Origin: an uncultured Rhodoluna sp. | GTDB taxonomy: Bacteria; Actinomycetota; Actinomycetes; Actinomycetales; Microbacteriaceae | Assembly (NCBI GenBank): GCA_937898095.1 | Contig: CALDKR010000220.1 | Span: 1 to 8,080 of the forward strand | DNA length: 8,080 nt | Direction: 5' to 3' | Shown: positions 1 to 5,775 of the stretch, in pieces | How positions within the stretch are numbered: the first letter of the stretch is position 1 | Layout of the letters: each line of letters opens with the position of its first letter | The notes under the pieces: model-generated | The model's input: only the letters and a program-made list of their open reading frames with translations | What the model was told of the DNA's origin: nothing | Database searches by the model: none | Position numbers and translations under genes: made by a program

Positions 1-169
1 CGAAAGACATTGCGACGCCCTCGAGCTTTTCAAAAACCTGCGATGCGGTTAGGCGCTGATCTGGGGTGGTAATGGCATCGAGGTTGCTGCGGCGCGATTT
101 CAAGACAAAGGCGGTGCCAAAAGCAACGCCGGTGCCAACACCCGCGCCAACCAATGTTTGCCTAGCCAT
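1..169 (-). CDS. N-terminal fragment of a PTS enzyme I-like protein (phosphoenolpyruvate-protein phosphotransferase)
   Basis: Reading the minus strand from the ATG at 169-167 gives 56 uninterrupted codons running off the window edge. The protein begins MARQTLVGAGVGTGVAFGTA and continues with a basic stretch (KSRR) and a probable amphipathic helix ending LEGVAMSF. The early glycine-rich pattern G-x-GVG-x-G-x-A-x-G followed by a hydrophobic strand is what the N-terminal domain of PTS enzyme I looks like. In that family it precedes the helical HPr-binding region and the phosphorylated histidine. Enzyme I would take phosphate from PEP and pass it to HPr for sugar uptake in the cytoplasm. Only about a tenth of a normal enzyme I is visible, and the catalytic histidine and PEP-binding barrel lie outside the window. 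The family call is therefore tentative, but the reading frame itself is convincing: it is open, has a promoter box at a leaderless spacing, and is divergent from xth. Confidence 0.45.
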   Translation of the reverse strand, partial: MARQTLVGAGVGTGVAFGTAFVLKSRRSNLDAITTPDQRLTASQVFEKLEGVAMSF

Positions 170-181
170 GGGTCAAGTCTA
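170..181 (-). promoter_or_regulatory. Putative leaderless promoter of the ptsI-like gene
   Basis: On the minus strand a TAGACT box (181-176) matches the actinobacterial -10 consensus TANNNT. It is followed by exactly six bases (TGACCC) and then the ATG at 169. With the usual start point about seven bases after the -10 box, transcription would begin at or next to the A of the ATG, giving an mRNA without a leader. No clear -35 hexamer is visible. The call rests on box and spacing only. Confidence 0.5.
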
Positions 182-189
182 GGCTGGCT

Positions 190-201
190 TAAACTTGGCG
201 C
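190..201 (+). promoter_or_regulatory. Putative leaderless promoter of xth
   Basis: A TAAACT box (190-195) is followed by six bases (TGGCGC) and the xth ATG at 202. This is the same geometry as the minus-strand promoter that faces away from it. No Shine-Dalgarno sequence precedes the ATG, which fits a leaderless transcript. A -35 element at the usual distance would fall on 167-172, over the start codon of the divergent gene, and does not resemble TTGACA. Confidence 0.55.
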
Positions 202-1014
202 ATGCCTCTAAAAATCGTCACCATCAACGTCAATGGCGTGCGCGCTGCCTTTAGAAAAGGCATGGCCGAATGGCTGGCAAATTCTGATGCTGACATTTTG
301 GCACTGCAAGAAGTGCGGGCGAGCGATGCCGACCTCGAGGCTCTTTTCGGCGAAAACCCTCCGACCGGCGGTGGCCAGTGGCACATCTTGCATGATCCGG
401 CGAGCGCAAAGGGTCGCGCTGGTGTTGCAATTGTGAGCAAGATGCCGGCAATCGCTCACCGAACCACTTTGGGCCCGGATGATTTTGACTCGGCTGGCCG
501 TTGGCTCGAAGCCGACTTCGAGGTTGACGGCAAGACCATCACGGTGATCAGCACCTATGTGCACTCTGGTGAAGTTGACACCCCAAAGCAAGTCGAAAAA
601 TACAAATTTCTTGAGGCAATGCAGCAGCGCATGGCCGAGCTAATTGGCCAGCACAAACTGGCTGTTGTGGTGGGCGATCTTAACGTTGGCCACACCGAAC
701 TCGACATCAAGAATTGGAAGGGCAATCTGAAGAATGCCGGATTCTTGCCTGAAGAGCGTGCCTATTTCGACACCTTTATGAATGCCCAGGGCTGGATCGA
801 CGTTGGTCGAGCTGCTCACCCGGGTGTTGCCGGTCCATACACCTGGTGGTCATTCCGCGGCCAGGCCTTCGACACCGATGCCGGTTGGCGCATCGACTAT
901 CACCTGGCAACCCCAGAACTAGCGGCCACCGCCAAGAACTACACCGTGCATCGCGCGCCAAGCTATGACACCCGCTGGACCGACCACTCCCCGGTTTCGG
1001 TCGACTACTTATAA
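202..1014 (+). CDS. xth: Exodeoxyribonuclease III / AP endonuclease (xthA family)
   Basis: This 270-residue protein has the normal length for the exonuclease III family. The enzyme cuts the backbone at abasic sites and trims 3' blocking ends during base-excision repair. The catalytic set is complete by comparison with E. coli ExoIII: Asn9 (in TINVNGVR), metal ligand Glu37 (LQEVR), Tyr119 (STYVHSG), Asp159 and Asn161 (GDLNV), Asp232 (GWRIDYHL), and the Asp261-His262 pair (WTDHSPV). The WWSFR substrate-site motif is at 215-219. The ATG at 202 is the natural start because the first beta strand (LKIVTINVNG) begins at residue 3. No ribosome binding site is visible, and a -10-like box six bases upstream suggests a leaderless mRNA. 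The gene diverges from the ptsI-like gene and is followed 66 bp later by trpS, which appears to have its own promoter. Identity is secure; the choice among xthA, exoA and similar symbols is convention. Confidence 0.95.
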   Translation: MPLKIVTINVNGVRAAFRKGMAEWLANSDADILALQEVRASDADLEALFGENPPTGGGQWHILHDPASAKGRAGVAIVSKMPAIAHRTTLGPDDFDSAGRWLEADFEVDGKTITVISTYVHSGEVDTPKQVEKYKFLEAMQQRMAELIGQHKLAVVVGDLNVGHTELDIKNWKGNLKNAGFLPEERAYFDTFMNAQGWIDVGRAAHPGVAGPYTWWSFRGQAFDTDAGWRIDYHLATPELAATAKNYTVHRAPSYDTRWTDHSPVSVDYL

Positions 1015-1068
1015 ATCGTTCAGCACTAATAAACAGGCCATCGCAAAAATTTGGCCACTTCAGATAAA

Positions 1069-1080
1069 TAGGATTGTGCA
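1069..1080 (+). promoter_or_regulatory. Putative leaderless promoter of trpS
   Basis: TAGGAT (1069-1074) is a good -10 match. Six bases (TGTGCA) separate it from the trpS ATG at 1081, the same spacing seen at xth, the ptsI-like gene and the gene at 5776. No Shine-Dalgarno sequence lies in front of the ATG. No convincing -35 hexamer is found 16-18 bp upstream; a weak inverted repeat (GGCCA 1036-1040, TGGCC 1052-1056) occupies that area. Confidence 0.5.
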
Positions 1081-2085
1081 ATGACTAAGCCAAATCTTCT
1101 CAGCGGAATGCAGCCCTCTGCTGGCTCACTTCACCTCGGCAACTATCTGGGCGCCCTGGTCAACTGGACCAAAATGCAAGATGACTACAACGCGTTCTAT
1201 TGCGTGGTTGACCTTCACGCGATAACGGTCCCCCAGGATCCGGCTCAGCTGCGCCAGAACACTCGAGTCACCGCAGCGCAATATCTTGCCGCCGGCATCG
1301 ATGAGAACAAATCGGCACTTTTTGTTCAGTCACACGTGCCAGCTCACGCGCAATTGGCTTGGGTTTTGATGACCCTAACCGGCTTCGGTGAGGCAGGTCG
1401 CATGACTCAGTTCAAAGACAAAACCCAAAAGGCTGGCACCGAAGCCGCTTCGGTTGGTTTGTTCACCTATCCGGTTTTGCAGGCAGCTGACATCTTGCTT
1501 TATCAACCAAAGGCCGTGCCGGTTGGCGAAGACCAGCGCCAGCACATCGAGTTGACCCGCGATTTGGCTGCTCGATTCAACTCACGCTTTGGTGAGACCT
1601 TTGTCATGCCAGAGGGCGTGATTCTCAAAGAGACTGCCAAGATTTATGACCTGCAAAACCCTGAAGCCAAAATGTCGAAATCAGGCGACCCTAAAGGCTT
1701 GGTCAACATCATGGATGACACATCAGTGATTGTGAAGAAGATCAAGAGTGCAGTCACCGACACCGACGGCATCATCAAATTTGACCGCGAAAACAAGCCC
1801 GGTGTTTCAAACCTGCTTGGAATTCACTCTGCCATTTCGGGCGAGAGCATTGCTTCACTTGAGACACGCTTTGAAGGTGCTGGCTATGGCGCTCTGAAGG
1901 GCGAGCTAGCCGAGGTTGTAGTTGCGCACATCGAGCCAATTCGCAATCGAGCCAAAGAACTGCTGAGTGACCCTGCCGAGCTTGATCGCCTGCTGGCCAA
2001 GGGTGCCGACAAGGCAAACGAGCAAGCCGAGAAAACCCTGGGAATGGTCTATGACCGAATTGGGTTTATTCCTGCGCAGCGATAA
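1081..2085 (+). CDS. trpS: Tryptophanyl-tRNA synthetase
   Basis: This 334-residue class I aminoacyl-tRNA synthetase charges tRNA-Trp with tryptophan using ATP, and is of normal length for bacterial TrpS. The N-terminus has the family signature, LLSGMQPSAGSLHLGNYLGA, carrying the HIGH-type ATP motif as HLGN (18-21). The second ATP motif is an exact KMSKS at 197-201 (AKMSKS). The region VLQAADILLYQ before residue 150 and the VPVGEDQRQHIELTRDLA stretch after it are typical of the tryptophan pocket and dimer core. The ATG at 1081 starts directly with the conserved strand and is preceded by a -10-like box rather than a ribosome binding site. Adjacency to xth is plausible for actinobacteria and has no obvious functional link. 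The 3' end appears to contain the promoter of the following riboflavin operon. Confidence 0.97.
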   Translation: MTKPNLLSGMQPSAGSLHLGNYLGALVNWTKMQDDYNAFYCVVDLHAITVPQDPAQLRQNTRVTAAQYLAAGIDENKSALFVQSHVPAHAQLAWVLMTLTGFGEAGRMTQFKDKTQKAGTEAASVGLFTYPVLQAADILLYQPKAVPVGEDQRQHIELTRDLAARFNSRFGETFVMPEGVILKETAKIYDLQNPEAKMSKSGDPKGLVNIMDDTSVIVKKIKSAVTDTDGIIKFDRENKPGVSNLLGIHSAISGESIASLETRFEGAGYGALKGELAEVVVAHIEPIRNRAKELLSDPAELDRLLAKGADKANEQAEKTLGMVYDRIGFIPAQR

Positions 2086-2088
2086 CCT
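2060..2088 (+). promoter_or_regulatory. Putative promoter of the riboflavin operon
   Basis: TTGGGT (2060-2065), a 17-base spacer and TAACCT (2083-2088) form a plausible housekeeping-sigma promoter. The -10 box covers the trpS stop codon. Transcription would start near 2095, about eight bases before the first base of the riboswitch closing helix, which is the expected geometry. This is the only promoter in the window with a recognisable -35 element. It is inferred from sequence match and position. Confidence 0.5.
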
Positions 2089-2102
2089 TTAGTTGCAACA
2101 AA

Positions 2103-2266
2103 GTTCTTCGGGGTCAGTGAAAATCTGAGCCGGCGGTTAGAGTCCGCGACCCGACGAGTTGGCTATTTAGTTAGCAAGCAAAACTGCAGCAATGCGGTTG
2201 AGTGACTCGGCGGTTGAGCTGGTGAAATTCCAGCACCGACGGTTATAGTCCGGATGGGAGAAGAAC
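2103..2266 (+). promoter_or_regulatory. FMN riboswitch (RFN element)
   Basis: This is a clear match to the FMN-sensing RNA that controls riboflavin genes. The closing helix is perfect: GTTCTTC (2103-2109) pairs with GAAGAAC (2260-2266). Inside it are the conserved blocks GCCGGCGGTTAGAGTCCGCG (2129-2148), the hairpin GCTGG-TGAAATT-CCAGC (2218-2234), and ACCGACGGTTATAGTC followed by CGGATGGGAGAAG (2235-2263). The variable arm (about 2155-2209) is closed by CGAGT/ACTCG and is rather long. By established knowledge of this family, binding of FMN lowers expression of the downstream genes. Whether this happens by termination or by blocking translation is not settled by the sequence: no classical terminator with a U-run is seen before ribD. 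Confidence 0.97.
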
Positions 2267-2354
2267 GGGTTCAGTTATGCTCTTTTGCGCACGACTGCCC
2301 CTGTTTTCTGTCGTCGCCGCCTCGTTGAACTCAAACAGAAATGAGCCGAGGCCG
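2267..2354 (+). other. Leader between riboswitch and ribD, likely expression platform
   Basis: These 88 bases directly follow the aptamer. GGGTTCA (2267-2273) can pair with TGAACTC (2326-2332), seven pairs including one G-U. They enclose a second small hairpin, ACGAC (2291-2295) with GTCGT (2310-2314). No U-tract terminator follows either hairpin. The region is open in the ribD frame from an ATG at 2277, but those 26 residues do not look like the RibD family. A five-codon ORF (ATG 2341, stop TGA 2356-2358) overlaps the probable ribD ATG by two bases. It is therefore probably untranslated or a translational control segment. This is inference from pairing and position. Confidence 0.4.
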
Positions 2355-3425
2355 ATGAGTTCAATCAAGCCATACGAAGCTATTGCCGCTTGGGCAATTG
2401 GCCTCGAATCGGCTATGCGCAGAGCTCTCGAGATGGCAGCTTTGGGCCCAGCGTTTGGGGCTAACCCTCGAGTCGGCGCAATCATTCTCGATGCCGCCGG
2501 CAACGCGGTTGCCGAAGGCTGGCACCGCGGCGCGGGCACAGCGCACGCCGAGGTTGACGCCCTAAACAAATTGGCCGATTTGCGTGACGCTGAAGGCAAA
2601 CTGCCATCGGGGTTCACAGCTGTGGTCACCCTCGAGCCTTGCAACCACACTGGCAAAACCGGCCCGTGCAGCCAGGCCCTAATCGCCGCCGGAATCTCGC
2701 GTGTGGTTTTTGCTGCCGATGACCCGGGTCGTGAGTCAGCCAAAGGTGCCGAGACATTGCGCGCCGCAGGCATCGAGGTGGCGTCAGGTTTGCTGGCTGC
2801 TGAATCAGAAGGTTTGAACCGCATTTGGTTCACCGCAATGCGCAAACAGCGCCCATTCGTGACTCTCAAGTGGGCGACTTCGATTGATGGTCGCGCTGCC
2901 GCAAATGACGGAACCTCTAAATGGATCAGCGGACCAGAAAGCCGTGCCGAGTCACATGAGCGCAGGGCTAACGTTGACGCGATTCTGATTGGCACCGGCA
3001 CCGCCCTGGCCGACAACCCAGAGCTGACCGCTCGCAAACCTGACGGCACTCTATTTGAGCACCAACCGCTGCGCGTGATTGTCGGCGAGCGCGATCTGCC
3101 AGCCGACCTGCGGGTTTTCAACGAAGATGCCGAAACCGTCGTGCTAAAAACCAGATCGCTGACCAATGCCCTCGATACACTCTTCGACCGCGGCGTTCGC
3201 CACGTGTGGGTTGAGGGGGGGCCGAGTGTGGCTAGCAAATTTGTGGCTGAAGATTTGGTCGACGAATTCATCATCTATTTGGCGCCGATGCTGTTGGGTG
3301 GTTCTCGAACCGCACTAGCCGACATCGGTGTTGCAACCATGGCCGAGGCAAAGCACCTAAGGGTGCTTGAGACCAAAAATCTCGGCAACGACATCTTTAT
3401 TAGAGCAACCAACAAGGAGGCATGA
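2355..3425 (+). CDS. ribD: Bifunctional diaminohydroxyphosphoribosylaminopyrimidine deaminase / 5-amino-6-(5-phosphoribosylamino)uracil reductase
   Basis: RibD carries out the second and third steps of riboflavin synthesis. It deaminates the pyrimidine product of GTP cyclohydrolase II, then reduces its ribosyl side chain with NADPH. The N-terminal deaminase (about 18-145) has the zinc and catalytic residues His64-Ala-Glu66 (TAHAEVDAL), Pro95-Cys96 (TLEPCNHTG) and Cys105 (GPC). The C-terminal reductase (about 150-356) has KWATSIDGRAA, the GTSKWISG segment, ILIGTGTALADNPELT, and VWVEGGPSVASKF. With the ATG at 2355 the protein is 356 residues, normal for the family. The first conserved helix (MRRALEMAALG) starts at residue 21, as expected. 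An in-frame ATG at 2277 would add 26 atypical residues and start just after the riboswitch. The 2355 start has only a poor GAGG a few bases upstream, so the exact start is uncertain. It is the first gene of ribD-ribE-ribBA-ribH under the FMN riboswitch. Confidence 0.94.
   Translation: MSSIKPYEAIAAWAIGLESAMRRALEMAALGPAFGANPRVGAIILDAAGNAVAEGWHRGAGTAHAEVDALNKLADLRDAEGKLPSGFTAVVTLEPCNHTGKTGPCSQALIAAGISRVVFAADDPGRESAKGAETLRAAGIEVASGLLAAESEGLNRIWFTAMRKQRPFVTLKWATSIDGRAAANDGTSKWISGPESRAESHERRANVDAILIGTGTALADNPELTARKPDGTLFEHQPLRVIVGERDLPADLRVFNEDAETVVLKTRSLTNALDTLFDRGVRHVWVEGGPSVASKFVAEDLVDEFIIYLAPMLLGGSRTALADIGVATMAEAKHLRVLETKNLGNDIFIRATNKEA
3414..3420 (+). promoter_or_regulatory. Strong ribosome binding site that decides the ribE start
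   Basis: AAGGAGG lies inside the last codons of ribD. Two adjacent ATGs follow. The first (3422) is only one base away and cannot be used well. The second (3425) is four bases away and gives the canonical riboflavin synthase start MFTGIIEE. It is the only near-perfect Shine-Dalgarno sequence I see at a gene start in this window. Confidence 0.75.
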
Positions 3426-4027
3426 TGTTCACCGGAATCATCGAAGAGCTAGGCAAAGTCAAAAAGATTGAAAAACTGGATGACGCCATTCGCCTCACCA
3501 TCAAAGGCAAAAAGGTTGTCAAAGACCTCAAGCGCGGAGACTCAATCTCGGTGAGCGGTGCCTGCTTGACCGCAATCGAAATCACCAAGTCAACCTTCAC
3601 TGCCGACGTGATGCTAGAAACTCTGAAGCTAACTAGCCTGGCTGACATTGCCGAAGGCGACCCAGTCAACCTTGAGCGCGCAATGCTCGGCAAGACTCGA
3701 TTCGGCGGGCACGTTGTGTTAAGTCATGTCGACGGCGTGGGCAAATTTGTTGAACGCACCAAGAGTGACAACTGGGATTGGGTGCGCATCCAGGTGCCAA
3801 AAAACCTCATGAAATATGTGGTTCTAAAGGGCTCAATCACCATCGACGGCATCTCGTTGACCGTAAATGAGATCAAAAAAGACGTTCTCGGGTTCAGCTT
3901 GATTCCTGAGACCTTGGCAGTCACCACCATGGGCAGCAAAAAACCTGGCGACAAAATCAACATCGAAGCAGACATCATGGCCAAGCACATCGAGCGCCTG
4001 CTTCAAGAGCGAGGCGACCTAAAGTGA
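3425..4027 (+). CDS. ribE: Riboflavin synthase (alpha subunit)
   Basis: This 200-residue enzyme performs the final step, dismutating two 6,7-dimethyl-8-ribityllumazine molecules into riboflavin and a pyrimidine that is recycled. It shows the internal duplication of the family. Half one starts MFTGIIEELG and contains SVSGACLT (42-49), NLERAM (82-87) and GGHVVLSHVDG (94-104). Half two contains the KGSITIDGISLTVNEI segment and the GDKINIEADIMAKHIERLL tail. The start at 3425 fits both the strong AAGGAGG site and the universal family N-terminus. It overlaps the ribD stop by one base and its own stop overlaps the ribBA GTG by four, so translation is probably coupled. One small oddity: the family usually reads GHVDG with a preceding glycine, whereas here Ser100 precedes His101. 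Some genomes call this gene ribC. Identity is secure. Confidence 0.95.
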   Translation: MFTGIIEELGKVKKIEKLDDAIRLTIKGKKVVKDLKRGDSISVSGACLTAIEITKSTFTADVMLETLKLTSLADIAEGDPVNLERAMLGKTRFGGHVVLSHVDGVGKFVERTKSDNWDWVRIQVPKNLMKYVVLKGSITIDGISLTVNEIKKDVLGFSLIPETLAVTTMGSKKPGDKINIEADIMAKHIERLLQERGDLK

Positions 4028-5268
4028 CCCTGTCAACAATTCAAGAAGCCATCGATGCGCTTCGCGCCGGCAAGCCAGTTTTGGTTGCTGACGACGAAAA
4101 CCGCGAAAACGAAGGCGATGCCATCATGGCAGCTGAGTTTGCCACACCAGAGTGGATTGCCTGGATGGTCAGAAACACCTCTGGCTATCTGTGCGCCCCG
4201 ATGCCAGAAACATTGGCCAACCGCCTTGATTTGCCGCTGATGCAGCGCGACAACCAAGACAAACTTCGCACTCAATACACCGTCTCGGTTGACGCCAGCT
4301 CAGGAGTTACCACCGGAATCTCGGCTGCTGACCGCGCGCGCACCCTGAATGTGCTGGCGGATCCGAACAGCAAACCGGCCGATTTGATTCGCCCGGGACA
4401 CATTTTGCCGCTGCGAGCAAACCCGGGTGGCGTGCTGGCTCGCCCAGGCCACACCGAAGCAACCGTCGATCTTTTGAAGCTTGCCGGATTAAATCCAGTT
4501 GGCGTAATCGGAGAAATGATTGCAAAAGACGGAACAATGATGCGACTAGATGGGTTGAAGCAGGTAGGTCTAGAAGAGGGGCTACCAGTGATTACTATCG
4601 AGCAAATCGCAAAAGAACTAAAAGATTCAGGCTTTGACTTGAAAGAGAAGCCAGCTGATCGCATTCGTTTTGAGGCTGAAGCCAATGTTCCAACCAGCCA
4701 CGGTCCACTTCGCATGCGCGGTTACTACGATGTCAAAACCGGCGCCGACCACGTGGCTCTGATTGCTGGAAATCCAACCGGCGACGATGTCTTGGTTCGC
4801 ATGCACTCAGAGTGCATCACCGGTGAGGCTTTCGGCTCACTCAAGTGTGAGTGTGGCCCGCAGCTTGACTATGCACTTGACGAGATTTCTGCAAGCCCGA
4901 CCGGCGGCATCGTGATTTATCTTCGCGGTCAAGAGGGTCGCGGCATCGGCCTGCTCAACAAGCTAAAGGCCTATGCGCTGCAAGAGAGTGGCCTAGACAC
5001 CGTTCAGGCAAATGAGGCACTGGGCTTGCCAAGCGAGAACCGTGAATATGGCGCGGCTGTGGCAATTTTGCGCGATCTAGGCGTGACCAGCGTGCGTTTG
5101 TTGACTAACAACCCGGCCAAGAGCTCGTTCCTGCAGACCGCAGGCATCCCTGTTAACAGCTATGTGCCGATCATCGTCGGAACTGCTGCTGAGAACCTGG
5201 GATATCTGGAGACCAAGCGTGAGAAAATGGGACACATCATTCCAGATCTCACGAAAGCTAATGCATGA
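4024..5268 (+). CDS. ribBA: Bifunctional 3,4-dihydroxy-2-butanone-4-phosphate synthase / GTP cyclohydrolase II
   Basis: This 414-residue fusion supplies both starting branches of riboflavin synthesis. The N-terminal RibB domain (about 1-200) makes the four-carbon unit from ribulose 5-phosphate. It shows DDENRENEGD (23-32), RPGHILPLRA from 123, RPGHTEAT (140-147) and Glu164 in GEMIAKDGTMM. The C-terminal RibA domain (about 215-414) opens GTP and releases formate. It shows the zinc cysteines Cys264, Cys275 and Cys277 (HSECITGEAFGSLKCECG), RGQEGRGIGL (301-310) and TNNPAK (361-366). Both active sites look intact. The GTG start overlaps the ribE stop as GTGA, and the stop overlaps ribH as ATGA. 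Its length is close to M. tuberculosis RibA2 as I recall it. Codons 155-200, near the end of the RibB domain, use TTA, CTA, GTA and GGA noticeably more than the flanks. Confidence 0.96.
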   Translation: MTLSTIQEAIDALRAGKPVLVADDENRENEGDAIMAAEFATPEWIAWMVRNTSGYLCAPMPETLANRLDLPLMQRDNQDKLRTQYTVSVDASSGVTTGISAADRARTLNVLADPNSKPADLIRPGHILPLRANPGGVLARPGHTEATVDLLKLAGLNPVGVIGEMIAKDGTMMRLDGLKQVGLEEGLPVITIEQIAKELKDSGFDLKEKPADRIRFEAEANVPTSHGPLRMRGYYDVKTGADHVALIAGNPTGDDVLVRMHSECITGEAFGSLKCECGPQLDYALDEISASPTGGIVIYLRGQEGRGIGLLNKLKAYALQESGLDTVQANEALGLPSENREYGAAVAILRDLGVTSVRLLTNNPAKSSFLQTAGIPVNSYVPIIVGTAAENLGYLETKREKMGHIIPDLTKANA

Positions 5269-5723
5269 GCGGTGCCGGCGCCCCAAAACTAAACATCGAT
5301 GCGAGTGACCTTCAGGTGGCCATTGTGGTCACAAGTTGGCACACTAACATCACCGATGGCCTGCTGGCTGGTGCAGAGCGCGCACTAAAAGCTGCGGGCA
5401 ACGAAACCTATGAAATCTGGCGCGTGCCGGGTGCTTTTGAGCTGCCATTGGCCGCGCAAAAAGCGATTGAGGCTGGCGCTGATGTCGTGGTTGCTCTCGG
5501 TGTTGTGATTCAGGGCGACACCCCGCACTTTGACTATGTCTGCAGCTCGGCAACCGAGGGGTTAACCCGCGTTCAGCTCGACTACGGGGTGCCAATTGGG
5601 TTCGGATTGCTCACCGTGAACACCGAGCAGCAGGCGCTTGACCGCGCTGGCTTGCCAAATTCACGTGAAGACAAAGGCGCCGAGGCTGTTGAGGCTGCCG
5701 TAATGATGGCTCACCTGGGCTAG
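5265..5723 (+). CDS. ribH: 6,7-dimethyl-8-ribityllumazine synthase
   Basis: RibH (152 residues) condenses the RibB and RibD products into lumazine, the substrate of RibE. In this family it forms pentamers or 60-subunit capsids. Substrate-site features are all visible: Trp25 in the SWHTNIT segment (aromatic stacking position), PGAFELP (55-61), GDTPHFDYV (84-92) with the catalytic His88, GLLTVNTEQQA, and Arg127 in LDRAG, the phosphate-binding arginine. The tail EDKGAEAVEAAVMMAHL is typical. One substitution stands out: the motif usually written VIRG reads VIQG (Gln83). The ATG overlaps the ribBA stop (ATGA) and has no good ribosome binding site of its own, so it is likely translated by coupling. 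It is the last gene of the riboflavin operon. Confidence 0.96.
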   Translation: MSGAGAPKLNIDASDLQVAIVVTSWHTNITDGLLAGAERALKAAGNETYEIWRVPGAFELPLAAQKAIEAGADVVVALGVVIQGDTPHFDYVCSSATEGLTRVQLDYGVPIGFGLLTVNTEQQALDRAGLPNSREDKGAEAVEAAVMMAHLG

Positions 5724-5729
5724 TTTTTT
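5709..5729 (+). terminator. Weak possible intrinsic terminator after ribH
   Basis: GCTC (5709-5712) and GGGC (5717-5720) can form a four-pair stem with one G-U, in the last codons of ribH. The stop codon TAG and a run of six T (5724-5729) follow. The T run at an operon end suggests termination, but the stem is much shorter than normal, so it may be chance. Confidence 0.25.
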
Positions 5730-5763
5730 AGGTCAAACTGCAGGTTTCGGGTCAGCTCAAAGT

Positions 5764-5775
5764 TAGACTCGCAAC
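5764..5775 (+). promoter_or_regulatory. Putative leaderless promoter of the membrane protein gene
   Basis: TAGACT (5764-5769), six bases (CGCAAC) and then ATG at 5776 repeat the geometry seen at three other starts in this window. There is no ribosome binding site in front of the ATG. This marks the start of a new transcription unit after the riboflavin operon, which probably includes the methyltransferase and perhaps the ABC gene. No good -35 element is seen. Confidence 0.55.

Noticed and set aside
1036..1056. Inverted repeat GGCCA/TGGCC between xth and trpS as a terminator
   Set aside because: The stem has only five pairs with an 11-base loop and no T-run after it, so it is too weak to call.
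2277..2354. N-terminal extension of RibD from the ATG at 2277
   Set aside because: The 26 added residues do not resemble the RibD family, whose conserved first helix lies about 20 residues after the 2355 start. The segment is better explained as riboswitch leader. It is kept as an alternative only.
2243..3274. Long 343-codon open frame on the minus strand opposite ribD
   Set aside because: It is exactly antisense to a canonical RibD, its protein is rich in Ser/Arg/Ala without any recognisable domain, and it starts inside the ribD frame's shadow. This is a codon-bias artefact.
3422..3424. ATG at 3422 as the ribE start
   Set aside because: It is one base from the AAGGAGG site. The adjacent ATG at 3425 has workable spacing and yields the universal MFTGIIEE start.
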